Assembly: GCA_029204225.1 (NCBI GenBank)
Contig: CM055097.1
Coordinates: 73,865,279-73,929,278, forward strand
Origin: Diphasiastrum complanatum
Taxonomy: Eukaryota; Streptophyta; Lycopodiopsida; Lycopodiales; Lycopodiaceae
Length of the DNA stretch: 64,000 nt
Direction of reading: 5' to 3'
The notes beneath the pieces are model-generated. The model did no database searches and was not told the origin of the DNA. It worked only from the letters and a program-made list of their open reading frames with translations. The number at the start of each line of letters is the position of its first letter. Positions within the stretch are counted from its first letter, which is position 1. Position numbers and translations under genes: made by a program. Of this stretch, positions 9,905 to 20,510 are shown in pieces.

Positions 9905-11107
9905 ATTTGGGGAATGCAAAAAATATTTCTATGTTTGTTAAATGTCTAGTTGTTACAAAAAAAGGTTGCTATCATTGAGCATGTGTTTGTTTGAAATTTT
10001 ACCTTGCGTTTTGTTCTATTGCTTCTTTCACATCTACTTGCCTCTTCTCTCTCTCTAACAGTGAGTTTCCATCATGACAAATCCCCCCCCCTCCCGATAA
10101 GTCAAAGTAAACCCTCACAAGTGTGGAAACATCATGGAAGGGGACGAGGTGGTGATGCCCATGACAAACCAATTTTATTGTCTAGTTATTGATGACTATG
10201 ATTCAAGATGCAATCCTAAGTTTTAAATCTTTTTATTTGTGAGCCTATATATAAGTTAAATTGCATTTATTATGTATATCTTGATTTTGGTGATGAATTG
10301 GAGAGAAGAAATTACTACATTGTCTACATTTGCGTGTCAGACTTGATAATTTGCAAGTTGCAAGTTTGTAGTTGTGAATGCTCAGATATTTGGCTATCAT
10401 CTAATTTACAAAAAAAATAAAAGAATAAGACAAGCTGTATTCTTGCAAAACAAAGCTCTCCGAAAATATTTGAATGACCAAAAAATGATATTAAACCTTA
10501 TTGAATAAGCTCTCAATGTTCCATCACAAGTTAACTACATCACTATTGGAAAGCAATGGCACAAAACCATAATTTCAATATTACAATATGTATTGTACTG
10601 TAGAACCAACTGAATTCACCAAAACAATTAAAGATTATATAGGAAATATTCCTGCAAAACAAAGATCTCCAAAAATTAAATGCAAATGACCAAAAAATAA
10701 TAGACTATATGAATGTTCCTGCAAAACAAAGATCTCCAAAAACATACAAAGTTAGAATAATAAGTGCGAGGGCACCGGCTTCCTGCGTGTATAAGACCGA
10801 CCCTGTGACCACGCAATATTAATAGAACTTGAATACAAGGACTTTGGGCCTTAGTAGAATAAATTAATTAAAAAGCCCAAAGTCAAGTTCATAAGGTTTC
10901 TAAGTTAAAGGAATCTCTCAAACCTACATGAATCATGTGAGTTTGGCCCTTTTCCTAATGAACCATTAGATGAAGTTCAATTAGTTTGAAGGGCTAGGAT
11001 GCCATTGTAAATAGGCCAATGAGAGCCAAGATGGCCCTCCCTCCTCAACTATATAAGGAGGTCATTTTCCATTGTACACATCTTCAGTTTCTTCTCAATA
11101 AACCTCT

Positions 11108-11109
<2 letters not shown>
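9905..11109. other. non-coding region with a three-copy short repeat and a plus-strand TATA-like promoter
   Basis: The phrase 'gcaaaacaaagatctccaaaaa' (or a close variant) occurs near 10444, 10653 and 10713, often followed by 'gaccaaaaaat'. From about 10,770 the text resembles the transcription-start side of an LTR: a TATA-like 'ctatataagg' at about 11049-11058, then 'aataaacc' before a CT repeat. No coding sequence is recognised. Confidence 0.45.

Positions 11110-11178
<69 letters not shown>
11110..11178. repeat. (CT)n microsatellite
   Basis: An uninterrupted CT dinucleotide run of about 69 bases. Frames translating it as Leu-Ser or Glu-Arg repeats are artefacts. Confidence 0.95.
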
Positions 11179-11181
<3 letters not shown>

Positions 11182-11242
11182 GTGATTGGTGCATAGCTAT
11201 GGGTAGGCGCTCGAGCCCCCATAGCCCCAACCATCCTTGGTG

Positions 11243-11244
<2 letters not shown>

Positions 11245-11297
<53 letters not shown>
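11245..11297. repeat. second (CT)n microsatellite
   Basis: A CT run of about 53 bases, separated from the first by 66 bases of unique sequence. The pair may be one duplicated motif. Confidence 0.95.
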
Positions 11298-11299
<2 letters not shown>

Positions 11300-11300
<1 letters not shown>

Positions 11301-11555
11301 ACAATCAGAAATGGAACATCAAGCATTCACCATAAGCAATCACCAAAGAAGCCGGAAGAAGAACGCACACTATCAATCTATCACACTACAACATACTGAA
11401 TGTAAAATGTACATATAAACCCTGAACCCTGATAGAGAGGGAGACCTAGGAGTAGACTATTAGACTAGCCAACGGCTAGTTACAGTTAATAATAAAGTAC
11501 ATCGTAAACAGTACCTAAGAAGTGTAACAATGAAGTTTATCATTGATTTCTAACA
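11300..11555 (-). repeat. 3' LTR of element J (left edge unresolved)
   Basis: The plus strand ends GATTTCTAACA at 11555 and is followed by CTCTCCCTC, the complement of a polypurine tract, so the LTR begins TGTTAGAAATC on the minus strand. Pol of element J ends inside the first bases of this LTR. The other LTR is not recognisable at the right end of J. Confidence 0.6.
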
Positions 11556-12122
11556 CTCTCCCTCAATGATAAAATTACATTCTTCTATTCCTAGTAGAGT
11601 ACGAAACTTTTCAAATTTACATCTACCTAATGACTTAGTAAAAATATCTACCACTTGATCTTCAGATTTACAGAATACAAGATCAATGGCTCCATCAAGA
11701 ATTTTCTCTCAAACAAAATGATAATGTATTTCGATGTGCTTGGTTCGAGCATGTAAAACTGGATTTTTGGCAAGGTGAATGCAGCTTTGATTGTCACAAG
11801 ATATAGTAGTTGCATCCACCTATGGTTGACCTAAATCCACAAGCAATCTTCGTAACCATATCGCTTCTTGTGCAGCATTGTTGAGTGTTTGATATTCAGC
11901 TTCTGTCGAGGATAAGACTACTGTAGGTTGCTTTTTGCTGCTCCATGAAACTGCAGCTGTACCATAACTGAATGTATGACCACTAGTAGACCTTCTGTCA
12001 TTAATGTTACCTGCCCAATCAGCATATGTATATCCTATCAATATTGGCACTTCAGATTGATCATACTTCAAACCAAAATTCAATGTCCCTCGAATGTATC
12101 TGAGAATACGTTTAGTAGACTT
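11550..12122 (-). pseudogene. element J RNase H
   Basis: The frame shows GYTYADWAGNINDRRSTSGH (first acidic motif Y-A-D-W), SSTEAEYQTLNNAAQEAIWL and, after a stop at 11820, CDNQSCIHLAKNP and HARTKHIEIHYHFV, so the family motifs are all present but split by stops. The last codons read IIEGEC followed by TAG, and the stop lies within the first six bases of the LTR (TGTTAG). In other words the gene end overlaps the polypurine tract and LTR start. Confidence 0.75.
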
Positions 12123-13139
12123 CTATTGTGTTTGACTAGGATCTTTCATAAACTGACTAACAACACCAACAACATAAGAAATATCAGGTCGTGTATGTGT
12201 CAAATAAATCAAACTACCCACCAACTGTCTATACAAATGAGCATCCACTTTCTCAAATTCATCATATGTAGTAAGCTTCGTGTTGACATCCATAGGTGTA
12301 CTCAAAGGCTTACAATCTTGCATATTGAACTTATAAAGCAAATCTCGTGCATATTTGCTTTGTGTAAGAAAGACCACATTTTCATTTTGCCATACTTCAA
12401 TGCCAAGACAATAGTGCATCAATCCTAGATCGCTCATGTCAAAAGCATTGAAAAGATCTGATTTGATTTCATCAATTAAGCTCTCATTACTTCCTGTAAT
12501 AATGAAATCATCCACGTACAGCACAATGAACACTATATCTGAATCTTGCCTTAGAATATAAAGATTAGGATCAGCATCACTCTTTACCATTTCCCTTCGC
12601 TGAAAGTGTTCATCAATGCAAGAGTACCATGCCCGTGGTGCTTGTCTCAATCCATAAATAGCTTTGTTGAGCTTACAAACAAGGTGCTCTCTCCCTGGTT
12701 CAATAAATCCTTGAGGTTGTACTAAGTACACCTCTTCATCCAGCACTCCATTAAGAAAAGCAGATTTAACATCCATTTGTTGGATCTTCCAACCATAGAA
12801 AGCAGAAATAGCAATGACAGAACATATAGTTACCATCTTAGCTACGGGTGCGAAGGTTTTCTCAAGATCAATACCTTCCTGCTGCTCAAATCCTCTCGCA
12901 ACCAACTATGCTTTGTATTTGTTGAGTTGCCCATCAGTTTCATATTTGATCTTGTATATCCATTTGCAAGTGATAGGCATTTTACCATCAGGTAGCTCAA
13001 CCAAGTCCCAAGTCCTATTTTGTGATATAGCTTTCATTTCTGTTTCCATAGCTTCACGCCACTCCTCGTGCTCCTTTGCTTTATCAAAAATTTTTGGTTC
13101 TTGAGCCTTAAGCACAGAACCCATTAGGGCTAGATTCAT
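12123..13139 (-). pseudogene. element J reverse transcriptase
   Basis: 12906-13139 carries the RT entry segment (EWREAMETEMKAISQNRTWD, CKWIYKIKYETDG). 12123-12905 carries VARGFEQQEGIDLEKTFAPV, the MDVKSAFLNGVLDEEVYLVQ block, LNKAIYGLRQAPRAWY, the catalytic LYVDDFIITG box and LTHTRPDISYVVGVVSQFM. A stop separates the two at about 12903 (in the KYKA-LVARG junction) and another ends the second at about 12120. The palm motif itself is intact, so inactivation is by nonsense changes rather than loss of the active site. Confidence 0.85.
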
Positions 13140-13910
13140 CTCTAATCTTGCAGGACATTTTTAATTTCTACTTGATCTTCTAAGCTCTCCCTGCTCACTA
13201 GATTCGGGAGTATCTCCCTTCTTTGCACCATCTGTGACTGATAAGTACCATTTAGGTACTCTCTTGGAAATTTCAGCATCAGGCTTGCCTTTTTCCAATG
13301 GATTTTCTATATCAGAATCCACTTCCTTCTTGACCTGTACTTTCGCTCCCTCATCAAAAGGTTCAGTGATTACTTCAGATTGTTCACCTTGGCCCATCTC
13401 GTCAAACGTAGCATCTCTAGAAATTACAAGATTCTGTGCATTTGTGTCATACATCCTGTATGCCTTGGTCTTCTCATCAAATCCAAGGAAAATACACTTG
13501 ATAGCTTTTGCATCCAATTTCTTTCGTTTCTCATTAGGAATATGAGCATAAGCATCACAACCAACAATCTCAAATGCGAAATATTAGGTTTATTTCCAAT
13601 AACAGCTTCATGAGGTGTCTTACCTTCCACGGATTTTGTAGAACACCGATTCAAGATGTGCGTAGCTATGCTACAAGCTTCTGCCCAAAAGGTGTTTGGC
13701 AGACCCTTGCTTTTGAGCATCACCCTGGCCATCTCAAGAATAGATCTGTTCTTTCGTTTTGCATCTCCATTTTGCTGTGGTGAATAAAGTGTTGTAGTGT
13801 GCCTCTTGATCCCTTGATCTTTGCAAAAATCAATAAATTCTGTCAAAAGATACTCACCACCTCCATCAGATTGAATCGACCAATTCACCACCAGCTTCTG
13901 TAGCAATCAC
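13140..13910 (-). pseudogene. element J integrase core and C-terminal linker, zinc domain deleted
   Basis: The minus strand encodes SIQSDGGGEYLLTEFIDFCK (second catalytic Asp) and YSPQQNGDAKRKNRSILEMA. The usual A-E-R-K-N-R is A-K-R-K-N-R here, so the catalytic Glu is Lys. Then come FWAEACSIATHILNRC and a linker ending ELRRSSRN. The HHCC zinc domain and the first Asp are absent: sequence jumps from a protease-side segment (about 13,920-13,980) straight to the second Asp. A frame change near 13,500 splits the C-terminal part. Confidence 0.75.
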
Positions 13911-13977
13911 TTTGTAGTGATTCTTGATGTCTTTGACAAGACATTTGTCGTTGTCAAACTCAACCTTGAGTTCTTGA

Positions 13978-14256
13978 TCAGCTCGTCCCAACAAATAGTA
14001 GATTGTTAGCTAAGCCAGGTACATATTGCACATTGCTTATCTGCTTTATCTTCCTGCTGGCTAACCTCACTAGTACCACTCCAACTCCTTTAACATATAG
14101 CAATTTGTCATCGGCTTGTCCAACTTCATCACCATTGTGAGTTTCCTTGAGTTCTGAAAACCACTCTTTCCTTGAAGTCATGTGCTTGGATGCACCACTA
14201 TCAATGTACCAGGTATCCTTGGTTTCATCACTTGTCATTAATGATGTAATGAGCAA
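13978..14256 (-). pseudogene. element J protease region
   Basis: The frame contains DTWYIDSGASKHMTSRKEWF, the copia aspartic protease signature with D-S-G-A intact, followed by VKGVGVVLVRLASRKIKQIS and VQYVPGLANNLL, the usual downstream strand. The frame stops or shifts at both ends. Confidence 0.8.
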
Positions 14257-14286
14257 GTTTGAACTCTCACCTATATCATCTTTATA

Positions 14287-14385
14287 TTGATCATCATCGT
14301 ATTGATGTTGATCAGCATAATTGTCTTCATAATAATCATCATTAAATTGATGTTGATCAGCATAATATTTCGCTTGCCATTCGCC
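14287..14385 (-). repeat. duplicated segment encoding YADQHQ-type acidic repeats
   Basis: The phrase 'attgatgttgatcagcataat' occurs at about 14311-14331 and 14347-14367, with similar 'ataataatcatcat' flanks. On the minus strand it gives repeated Tyr-Ala-Asp-Gln-His-Gln between the CCHC knuckle and protease. A small tandem expansion. Confidence 0.6.
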
Positions 14386-14399
14386 TTTTCTTTGTTCTA

Positions 14400-15255
14400 T
14401 CTCCTTCTATTTCTTGAAGCATTCACGCTCCCAATGGCCAGGTTTGTTGCAGTACCTACAATTTCTAGGTTTATTTTGCTTGGAATAGCCGCGTCCTTGA
14501 CCTTGGCCTTGATTCCAATTGCCTCGATTTGAGCCATCATTGGATTGTTCTTGAAATTGTTGGGACGATCCACGATTTGAGTTTCCACCTCTTGATTGGT
14601 GTCTTCCACGACCAAATCTACCACCACATCCCCTGACTGCAAGAGCTTGATCAAATCCCCTGTTGCGATGACTCAAGTTCTCTTGACGTTGTTCTTCCTG
14701 CAAAAGCAATCCACCTAACTCTTCATAGGTTGGAAGATTTTCCCGTGTGGCTATACTTGTCACAAACATGTGATGTGACTCACTCAAACTATTCAATGTC
14801 AACTGCACGATCTCACGGTCCTGTACTCGCTCTCCAACTGCCGCTAATTGGTCATGAATCTCTTTGATCTTCAGTAGGTGATCAGCAACAGTTGCACCAT
14901 CATCCATCTGCAATGTGTGCAGCTTTGTCTTTAGGAATAGCACTCGAGATGTGTTTGTGGTCTCAAACAATGCCTTCAACGTATCCCATGTTTCTTTTGG
15001 TCCTTCTGAATCTGAAATGTAGGGAATAATTGCATCTCTAACTAATAAGTTGATGACATTCTGTGCTTTCCGTTTTCTCCTGTCAAATGCCCATTGATCT
15101 TCTTCAATCAATGGTCTTGTCTCTTCACCTGTCACGATCTCCCATAGCTCCTTTTACATCAAAATGTTCTTCAGTTTGAATTTCCAAACTGCATAGTTGC
15201 TGGCTCCTTCCAATTTGCTTGACTCATTGAGGACACTCTTGCTTAGAGTTGCCAT
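14400..15255 (-). pseudogene. element J Gag with CCHC knuckle
   Basis: The ATG is at 15253-15255 (peptide starts MATLSKSVLNESSKLEGASN), followed by the copia Gag signature around YAVWKFKLKNILM. A TAA stop at about 15154-15156 interrupts it. The frame then continues with GEETRPLIEEDQWAFDRRKR, TWDTLKALFETTNTSRVLFL, a Gly/Arg/Gln-rich basic stretch and the zinc knuckle CRYCNKPGHWEREC near 14,420-14,465. All parts of a copia Gag are present but for the premature stop. Confidence 0.8.
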
Positions 15256-15311
15256 TACTGAACAGATGAGTCCAAATCAAGTAATTATTCACACCACACA
15301 TGATATCAAAA

Positions 15312-15536
15312 TGGAGCACGGAAGTACGGCTGCTCATGATCCTCTTCAACTTGTGCGCTTGGATCCGATATTGGAGCATGCGATATCGGACTGGAGCGCG
15401 GATGTACAACTGCTCGAAATTCTTTAGCTAGTGCGCTTGGATCCGATATCGGTACGGACATGCGATATCGGATTGGAACGCGGATGTACGACTGCTCATG
15501 TGTCTCTTCAGCTAGCGCGCTTGGATCCGATATCAG
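15312..15536. repeat. 80-82 bp minisatellite, about 2.8 copies
   Basis: Three units start at 15312, 15392 and 15474. Each opens TGGAGCNCGGANGTAC or similar, passes through GCGCTTGGATCCGATAT, and (units 1 and 2) ends GCGATATCGGA. Units are rich in GATATC and GGATCC. The array sits directly upstream of the gag start of element J, where its primer site and LTR should be, so it may have replaced or invaded the 5' LTR. Confidence 0.8.
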
Positions 15537-15789
15537 TATGTAAAAAGAGAAAATATAAGAACTTTCAGAGGGAATATTTCAGATTTCCTACTTCGGCACA
15601 GCGGCTACGCCGCCTCCTCTTTGCAAAGATTTCAAAACGAGTGATTGTTCAAATAGACAGATATCAGTAATGTGAAAAATATGAAGCTTCCTAACTCTAA
15701 ATGACAATACTAGATACTATCTAGTGTGATTTGTGGTACTCCAAACAAACAAATGAGAGATTTCTTGGCAAATTTCTCACACAAATAGC

Positions 15790-16250
15790 CCCTAGTCTCC
15801 GGGGGCACTGGCATGCCGAGGCGGGCGCTAGGACAACATTCCAGCAAGGGAGGCTGAGACTTGGTTGGAGCTCGCCCTGAGTCGCAATTCACACTCCCCT
15901 ATAGTATTGGTGGGATTCTCCACCTCCCCTCATATCAATTACTCTATCAGACTGGTAAAGCACATTTTCTCTCTCTAGGATTTTCTGGATAGAAAGTCAT
16001 TTTCTCTCTCTAGAATCGATTGATTACCAGGCTTCCTTTAATCATGCCTAGATCGTGTGAGGTGATTGCACATCGATCTGAGCTCTCTGGACTACGCTAG
16101 AACTGATCAAAGATTTTCAGCCATAGGAACTTGGCGCCGGTTGGATTCTGGTCACAGTGGCGCCGGGAGCAGCAGTGGCGCTGCTGGCGTCGGGGGCAAT
16201 GCTGGCGCTAGTGGCGCCGAAAGTAAAGCTTGTAAATGTAGCTTTACAAC
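15790..16250 (+). repeat. LTR-like repeat, copy 1 (also at 43809-44290)
   Basis: Strongly similar over its whole length to 43809-44290 on the same strand. It contains 'ttttctctctctaggatttt', then TTGGCGCCGG at 16131, which resembles the Ty3/gypsy primer site (TGGCGCC). After it come GGCGCY-rich repeats and a hairpin built from GTAAAGCT/AGCTTTAC. Both copies extend past the primer-like site to the same end point, so they are two 5' ends of one element family, not an LTR pair. No coding sequence belongs to this copy. Confidence 0.65.
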
Positions 16251-17669
16251 ATCCACCCCACCTTTATAAAATCTGATGTCCTCATCAGATGTCAGATTAA
16301 AGTAAAGGTGTCTCCCAATTAAAAATAACTATACATTTAAACTATTTGGCACGGTACTCAATTTACTGGCTACTTTTTATTAACATGGTAACTAGCACAC
16401 CACAAGTCGGAGGCTCAACTCATTGTATTGAAAAATTACATAACTTGAAAATATCACTATGTTTGGGAAAAGCGTAGATTTTATATTGCTTACATAAAAC
16501 CCAAGAACCTTATTAACTGGTGACAGAGACCTTTCTGTGAAGTGTTCACCCCTGTCGCTTCTGACTTTTGACTTTGGAACTCCTTTGAGCTCCTGATTTG
16601 TCCTTGATACACTTTGTGTTGAGCTCCTTGAGCTCCAGATTTGATCAGTTCCACACAGGTATTAGGGCTCCCTGAGCCAAAGGATTTATCATTTATTGCC
16701 CACCTTATGGTCCACTTTGTGCCTTGATGCTTTGCACCTTGATTTCTCTCCTTGTCCCAGCCTGATCTTGATATTTTTCCTTTTTGGCTCTTTAAGGTAG
16801 GAAAAGATTGAGTACTCGGCAACGCACCTCTCACTTAGCTTGAAGTTGTTTTCTTTGAATCAGTCCAAATGTAACCATTGACCTCGTGGAGTGCCAAGGG
16901 GTCGCACCAGTTTGATCCGCATACGAACTATCTCTTCGCGTGTGTTTGAAGCACCATGTCCGTCGCACAGAACTTGACTTTCACAATTCTATCACTGGTC
17001 AGTTGCCTCATAGTCAAAACAAGAAGTGTACATCTAGCTTGGCTTCAAGTAGCTCTCTTTGAATCAGACACATGCACCCAGAGTTTGCACTAGTTCAATT
17101 TCAATATGAACTGTCCCTTAGCGTTCATTCAAAGTACCAAGTCTCTCGTTCAAGACTCAACTTTCACATTTCCTTTGTTGATCAGCTGCTTTACACGTAA
17201 CACAAGTCAGCGTACTCATTATGTCTCCTCATCATTGCTGGTCCAGAGAAAGCCTATAACAAGCTATCCTTTCCACAACAAAAATTTGTCAACTTATTAG
17301 GTCCAAAGTTCGCCAGCCTCCTCGTGTGAGTATGGCTAGGTCACCTTGAATTTGCTCTCGTTTTGATCACTTTCATTCAAAATTTTCCCCAAGAGAGAGG
17401 TGTGTGTGATAGTTCCCCTCCACTTAAAAAATCAGCTGACCGGAATTAGAGTAGAGTTCTTAGACAAAAAGCATATCCAACACCTTGCTTTCCATCTTCT
17501 AGGATTATGGCTTGCTCTAACTTGTTGCCAATCTCTGAAGAGGATCCTAGTCTTTTCTCTTTGAGGAAAAACCCAACTGATACTGGATATCACCCATGCT
17601 CAGTGAGTTTTAGTTCCGAAGGTGGCCGTCCCAAATGAAGACCAACTGCTTCATAGAAGATCCCCCCTG
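16251..17669. other. no recognisable gene; includes a diverged tandem duplication
   Basis: A 114-codon minus-strand frame at 16490-16834 has no family resemblance (Ser/Gln/Lys-rich, no domain), and I do not call it a gene. The remainder is unassigned except for the repeat at 16842-17200. Confidence 0.45.
16842..17200. repeat. diverged direct duplication, offset 204 bp
   Basis: Units starting near 16842 and 17046 share the order of motifs: 'ctttgaatcag', 'ccagtttgat' or 'ctagttcaat', 'atacgaact' or 'atatgaact', 'gcaccatgtc' or 'gtaccaagtc', and 'cttgactttcaca' or 'ctcaactttcaca'. They are clearly related but heavily diverged, so this is an old tandem duplication. Confidence 0.55.
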
Positions 17670-17674
17670 AAATT

Positions 17675-18742
17675 TGTTGGGAGAGAGGGAGGAAGAATAA
17701 ATGACGAACACAAATGAGAAACGAACGAGAAGCGAACTCAAATAGAGAATGTTCGTGCGCAGTGGAATGGATTATTTGACTCTCTCCGTAAGCATGACTA
17801 CGCCTATCAGAATGATGAGAACTTTAGTGATAGAAATCACAGTCATTCTAGATTATGTAGCCAAACATTTAATGGATGAAGTGCTAGATGAATAATTTGT
17901 TGCGAATTGCAAGACAAATTATCTGTCGGGAATGATTCGCGAAGAGCTAGACTATGCTCGACTGATAATTAGTCGCGAATTATTCACAAAAGACAAGACT
18001 AAAAGTTGATCGTCTATTACCAGAAAGCAAAACTAGAAAGATCAAACAAAATGAAGAACAAGCATAGCAATATTAACACAGATCTGAATGCAGAACAAAG
18101 AGTTGTATCAGATTAAGTATATCATATATACAAGTTAATAATGCGATAGAGCACAATACAATAGCGGACGAAACCGCGTGCCCTACGAAGCTTATTTTGT
18201 CTATAATGAGGAATGAACCCTCTTCTCTTAATCTCTTCTTCACTCACTTGATCATCTGATCGTCATCATAGAATACGCAGATGGTATCCAATATATGATA
18301 CATAATATTACAATTGTGCATATGCAAAAGTACAGAGTGGATGTGCTATCTGTAGGGGATCATGGGTGGCTGCAATCGTTGTCGAATTGTTAGCGCAACT
18401 GCATGGGGTGAGCGTCAAAAAGGGTGCGACGTCAGCCAGTACTGAAATGAACGTTGGTGATGACGCAAAAGTGCGTCACTCTTACGAATGGCCTTAGGAT
18501 AATATTTTCAGGGTGCCTTATCTGTTAGGTCACCTTTGGCATTCAGTAAGGTAGTGTCCCCTTTTCGCCTGCCACCATGACCTCTGTAAGAACACAGTGT
18601 CGCGATTCATTCGCTTTTTCTTCGCCTGTGCAAATTTGCATGTAGAAAATGCAGACTGTGTGACAACGTTAGAAAAATATGCTGCATGAATGGAGGCAGA
18701 TTAAAATTGGGATCTAGGAGAGTAGGAGGAGTAAATCCAACA
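17675..18742 (-). repeat. element H 3' LTR (complete)
   Basis: Inverted termini TGTTGG/CCAACA and an adjacent polypurine tract fix both ends. Confidence 0.8.
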
Positions 18743-18844
18743 CCCTCCCTTAATCTAGATCCGTGAATGCCTTGATCTTCAAACTTAGCAATGCACAACA
18801 TATGCTGTGTGCATTAACACTGAGTGCTTTCATAAAAATGTCTA
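18743..18844 (-). pseudogene. element H: leftover 3' end of Pol
   Basis: The segment 'gaatgccttgatcttcaaac' and its neighbours match the Pol 3' tails at 2294-2400 and 3012-3110. It is only about 100 bp and non-functional. Confidence 0.6.
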
Positions 18845-19033
18845 GCCTTAGGATAAGATTTACACAGTGCCTTATCTATTAGGGCACCTTTGGCATTCAA
18901 TAAGGTAGTATCTCCTTTTCGCCTATCACCATGACATGTGTAAGAACACAGTGTCACGATTCATTCGTCTTTTCTTCGTCTGTGCGGCAGATTAAAATTG
19001 GGATTTAGGAGAGTAGGAGGAGTAAATCCAACA
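18845..19033 (-). repeat. element H 5' LTR, partial
   Basis: Matches the last part of the complete LTR (18488-18742), including the 'aagaacacagtgtc' and 'attaaaattggga' phrases, with a short deletion. Ends exactly at the target duplication. Confidence 0.75.
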
Positions 19034-19038
19034 AAATT

Positions 19039-19340
19039 GCCCTTTTCAACTTTTGACTTCCTGCTTGCGTCTAGTGGGCGCTGTCGCAAATGAAACTAAA
19101 CCAAGAAACAGACTAGCCATCCATCGTTTGCAAACAACGAGTTGTTTCGTTGTCGTTCACATTCGAGTACTTGAGCTGACCCATAGATTCTGTAGTCCTC
19201 TTTGTTTGATGGTATCAGCCTTCAAAAAAAAGGTTTCTTCTCGAGTCATCAGCTCCTTGTATCACAAGCAATCATGCAAACCGGACAAAGCACAAGTACT
19301 AGGACTCACCACGAATACATACAAGCAAGACACTCAAGCA
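19039..19340. other. about 300 bp between elements H and D, no gene
   Basis: This is the DNA into which D inserted. A 101-codon plus-strand frame crosses it and runs into the D LTR. It shows no family resemblance. Confidence 0.5.
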
Positions 19341-19345
19341 GGTTT

Positions 19346-20024
19346 TGTGAAGAATTGAAAAAGATTATCTATGTTAGATATAGGGGTCTTATGATTTTTA
19401 TATCAAGCATCTAGGTGTAGGATGTTGATAGGAACAAATTTGGCATAGATGGCAAATTATCCATTTTCACTTGTAATGCCACTATTGAGCCAAAATAGAG
19501 TAAGAGGCTAAACTCGTGCCAATTAGAGTGTAGACAAGTGTAATGCTTTTCTTTGATGAATTCTAAGAGGTCCAATATGATTTAGAAGTGGAACCATTGG
19601 AGGTCCAATAGAATTTGAGGTTTGCTTGAAAATGGTCCAATAGAATTAAGATGTGCATGGATCAATGGTCCAATAGGATTAAGAGGTGTCAAAGTGTGGT
19701 CCAATCATAGTAAAGCATAGTGGTATCTCATGGATGTACTAGTATCATTGTACTCCTCATTTGGATCTAATTGATTTGGAGATTGAGTGGATTTTGAGTG
19801 TTATTGGATTTCTAGCTTTCTCTCTCTACCCGAGAGCTCATGATGATTTTCTCTCTCTACCCAAGAAGAGCAGCTTGTTTTTACTTAGATTATTTTTGGG
19901 ACATTTTCCACACATGTGAGTGAGAGTTGGAAGTGATTGAATGCATGTAGTAGTGTGTTTTTGCCATAGAATCAAAGATAGATCTTGAATCTCAATCTAG
20001 TCTTGATCTTGGTGCATCTACACA
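19346..20024 (+). repeat. element D 5' LTR, left part
   Basis: Aligns with 41732-42405 (3' LTR), including 'gattatctatgttagata' and the two 'ctctctctac' blocks. It stops at CTACACA, where C begins. The remaining part resumes at about 37303. Confidence 0.85.
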
Positions 20025-20498
20025 TAGTTAGAAATCAAAGTTAATCTGAAATACATTTTATGTAAGCTCTAAATGTGATGATGTAATTGGTGTACAGTTT
20101 ATCTGGTTTACTGTATATGGTTGTGATCGGGATGTGACCCGTTAGGATATATTGATCGGGCACTGATCCCGTAGATGGCTACTTGGGTTAGCCGGGTAGT
20201 CACACATAGGAAGAATTAGCCTGTACAGAGTTATTTACAGTACTTACTATACTTGGGGGCATGTCGCAAGTTTGTGGGTCGAATTTGGCCATATTGGGCT
20301 CGACCTTAGTTTGACAGGTGGTAGGCCAATTTTAGGACACCTATCTTTTCATGCAGTTTGTGAATACTCGATATGTACAATGTTTCTTTGTAATCTAATA
20401 ACTTTTGTTGTGCCATCTTTGAGAGCTTGTGAGGAGTGGCTATGGTGATTGTGTGATGTGATCTGCATACTGCACTAGATCCTTACAGAATTTCAACT
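20025..20498 (+). repeat. element C 5' LTR
   Basis: Matches 36831-37302 over its length with scattered differences. Shared text includes 'taagctctaaatgtgat', 'gacccgttaggatatattga' and 'gatctgcatactgcacta'. Starts near GTTAGAAATC and ends AATTTCAAC, which form imperfect inverted termini. Confidence 0.85.
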
Positions 20499-20510
20499 TG
20501 GTATCAGACC
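20499..20510 (+). promoter_or_regulatory. primer-binding site of element C
   Basis: TGGTATCAGACC follows the LTR directly. It differs at one position from the TGGTATCAGAGC of neighbouring copia elements, so the same initiator tRNA is the likely primer. Confidence 0.8.

Larger units (their letters stand above)
11550..15255 (-). mobile_element. element J: near full-length, dead minus-strand Ty1/copia
   Basis: Gag, CCHC knuckle, protease, integrase core, reverse transcriptase and RNase H lie in copia order from 15255 down to 11550. Several stop codons and frame changes, a deletion of the integrase zinc domain and first catalytic Asp, and the lack of a recognisable 5' LTR show that it is inactive. 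It is the same family as fragments at 48176-48935 and 50058-50330 (shared LGLMHYCLG and GEYxLTEFIDFCKD blocks). Confidence 0.85.
17675..19033 (-). mobile_element. element H: collapsed minus-strand copia with exact 5-bp target duplication
   Basis: AAATT at 17670-17674 is repeated at 19034-19038. Between them lies a complete LTR (17675-18742, TGTTGGGAG to AATCCAACA, 1068 bp). It is followed by CCCTCCCTT (complement of a polypurine tract), about 100 bp from the extreme 3' end of Pol, and a partial second LTR (about 18845-19033) ending in the same AATCCAACA. Almost all of the internal region and the left part of the 5' LTR were lost in one internal deletion. The family is the one seen at 1.3-3.8 kb. 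Confidence 0.85.

Noticed and set aside
11019-11243. Overlapping frames on both strands encoding Leu-Ser and Arg-Glu repeats
   Set aside because: Pure translation of the (CT)n microsatellite, with no conserved flanks.
16490-16834. 114-codon minus-strand frame as a possible host gene
   Set aside because: No domain, biased composition, no introns or neighbours supporting it. It lies in repeat-derived DNA.
19053-19358. 101-codon plus-strand frame
   Set aside because: It runs across the border of the element D LTR into LTR sequence, so it cannot be an ancestral gene as read.
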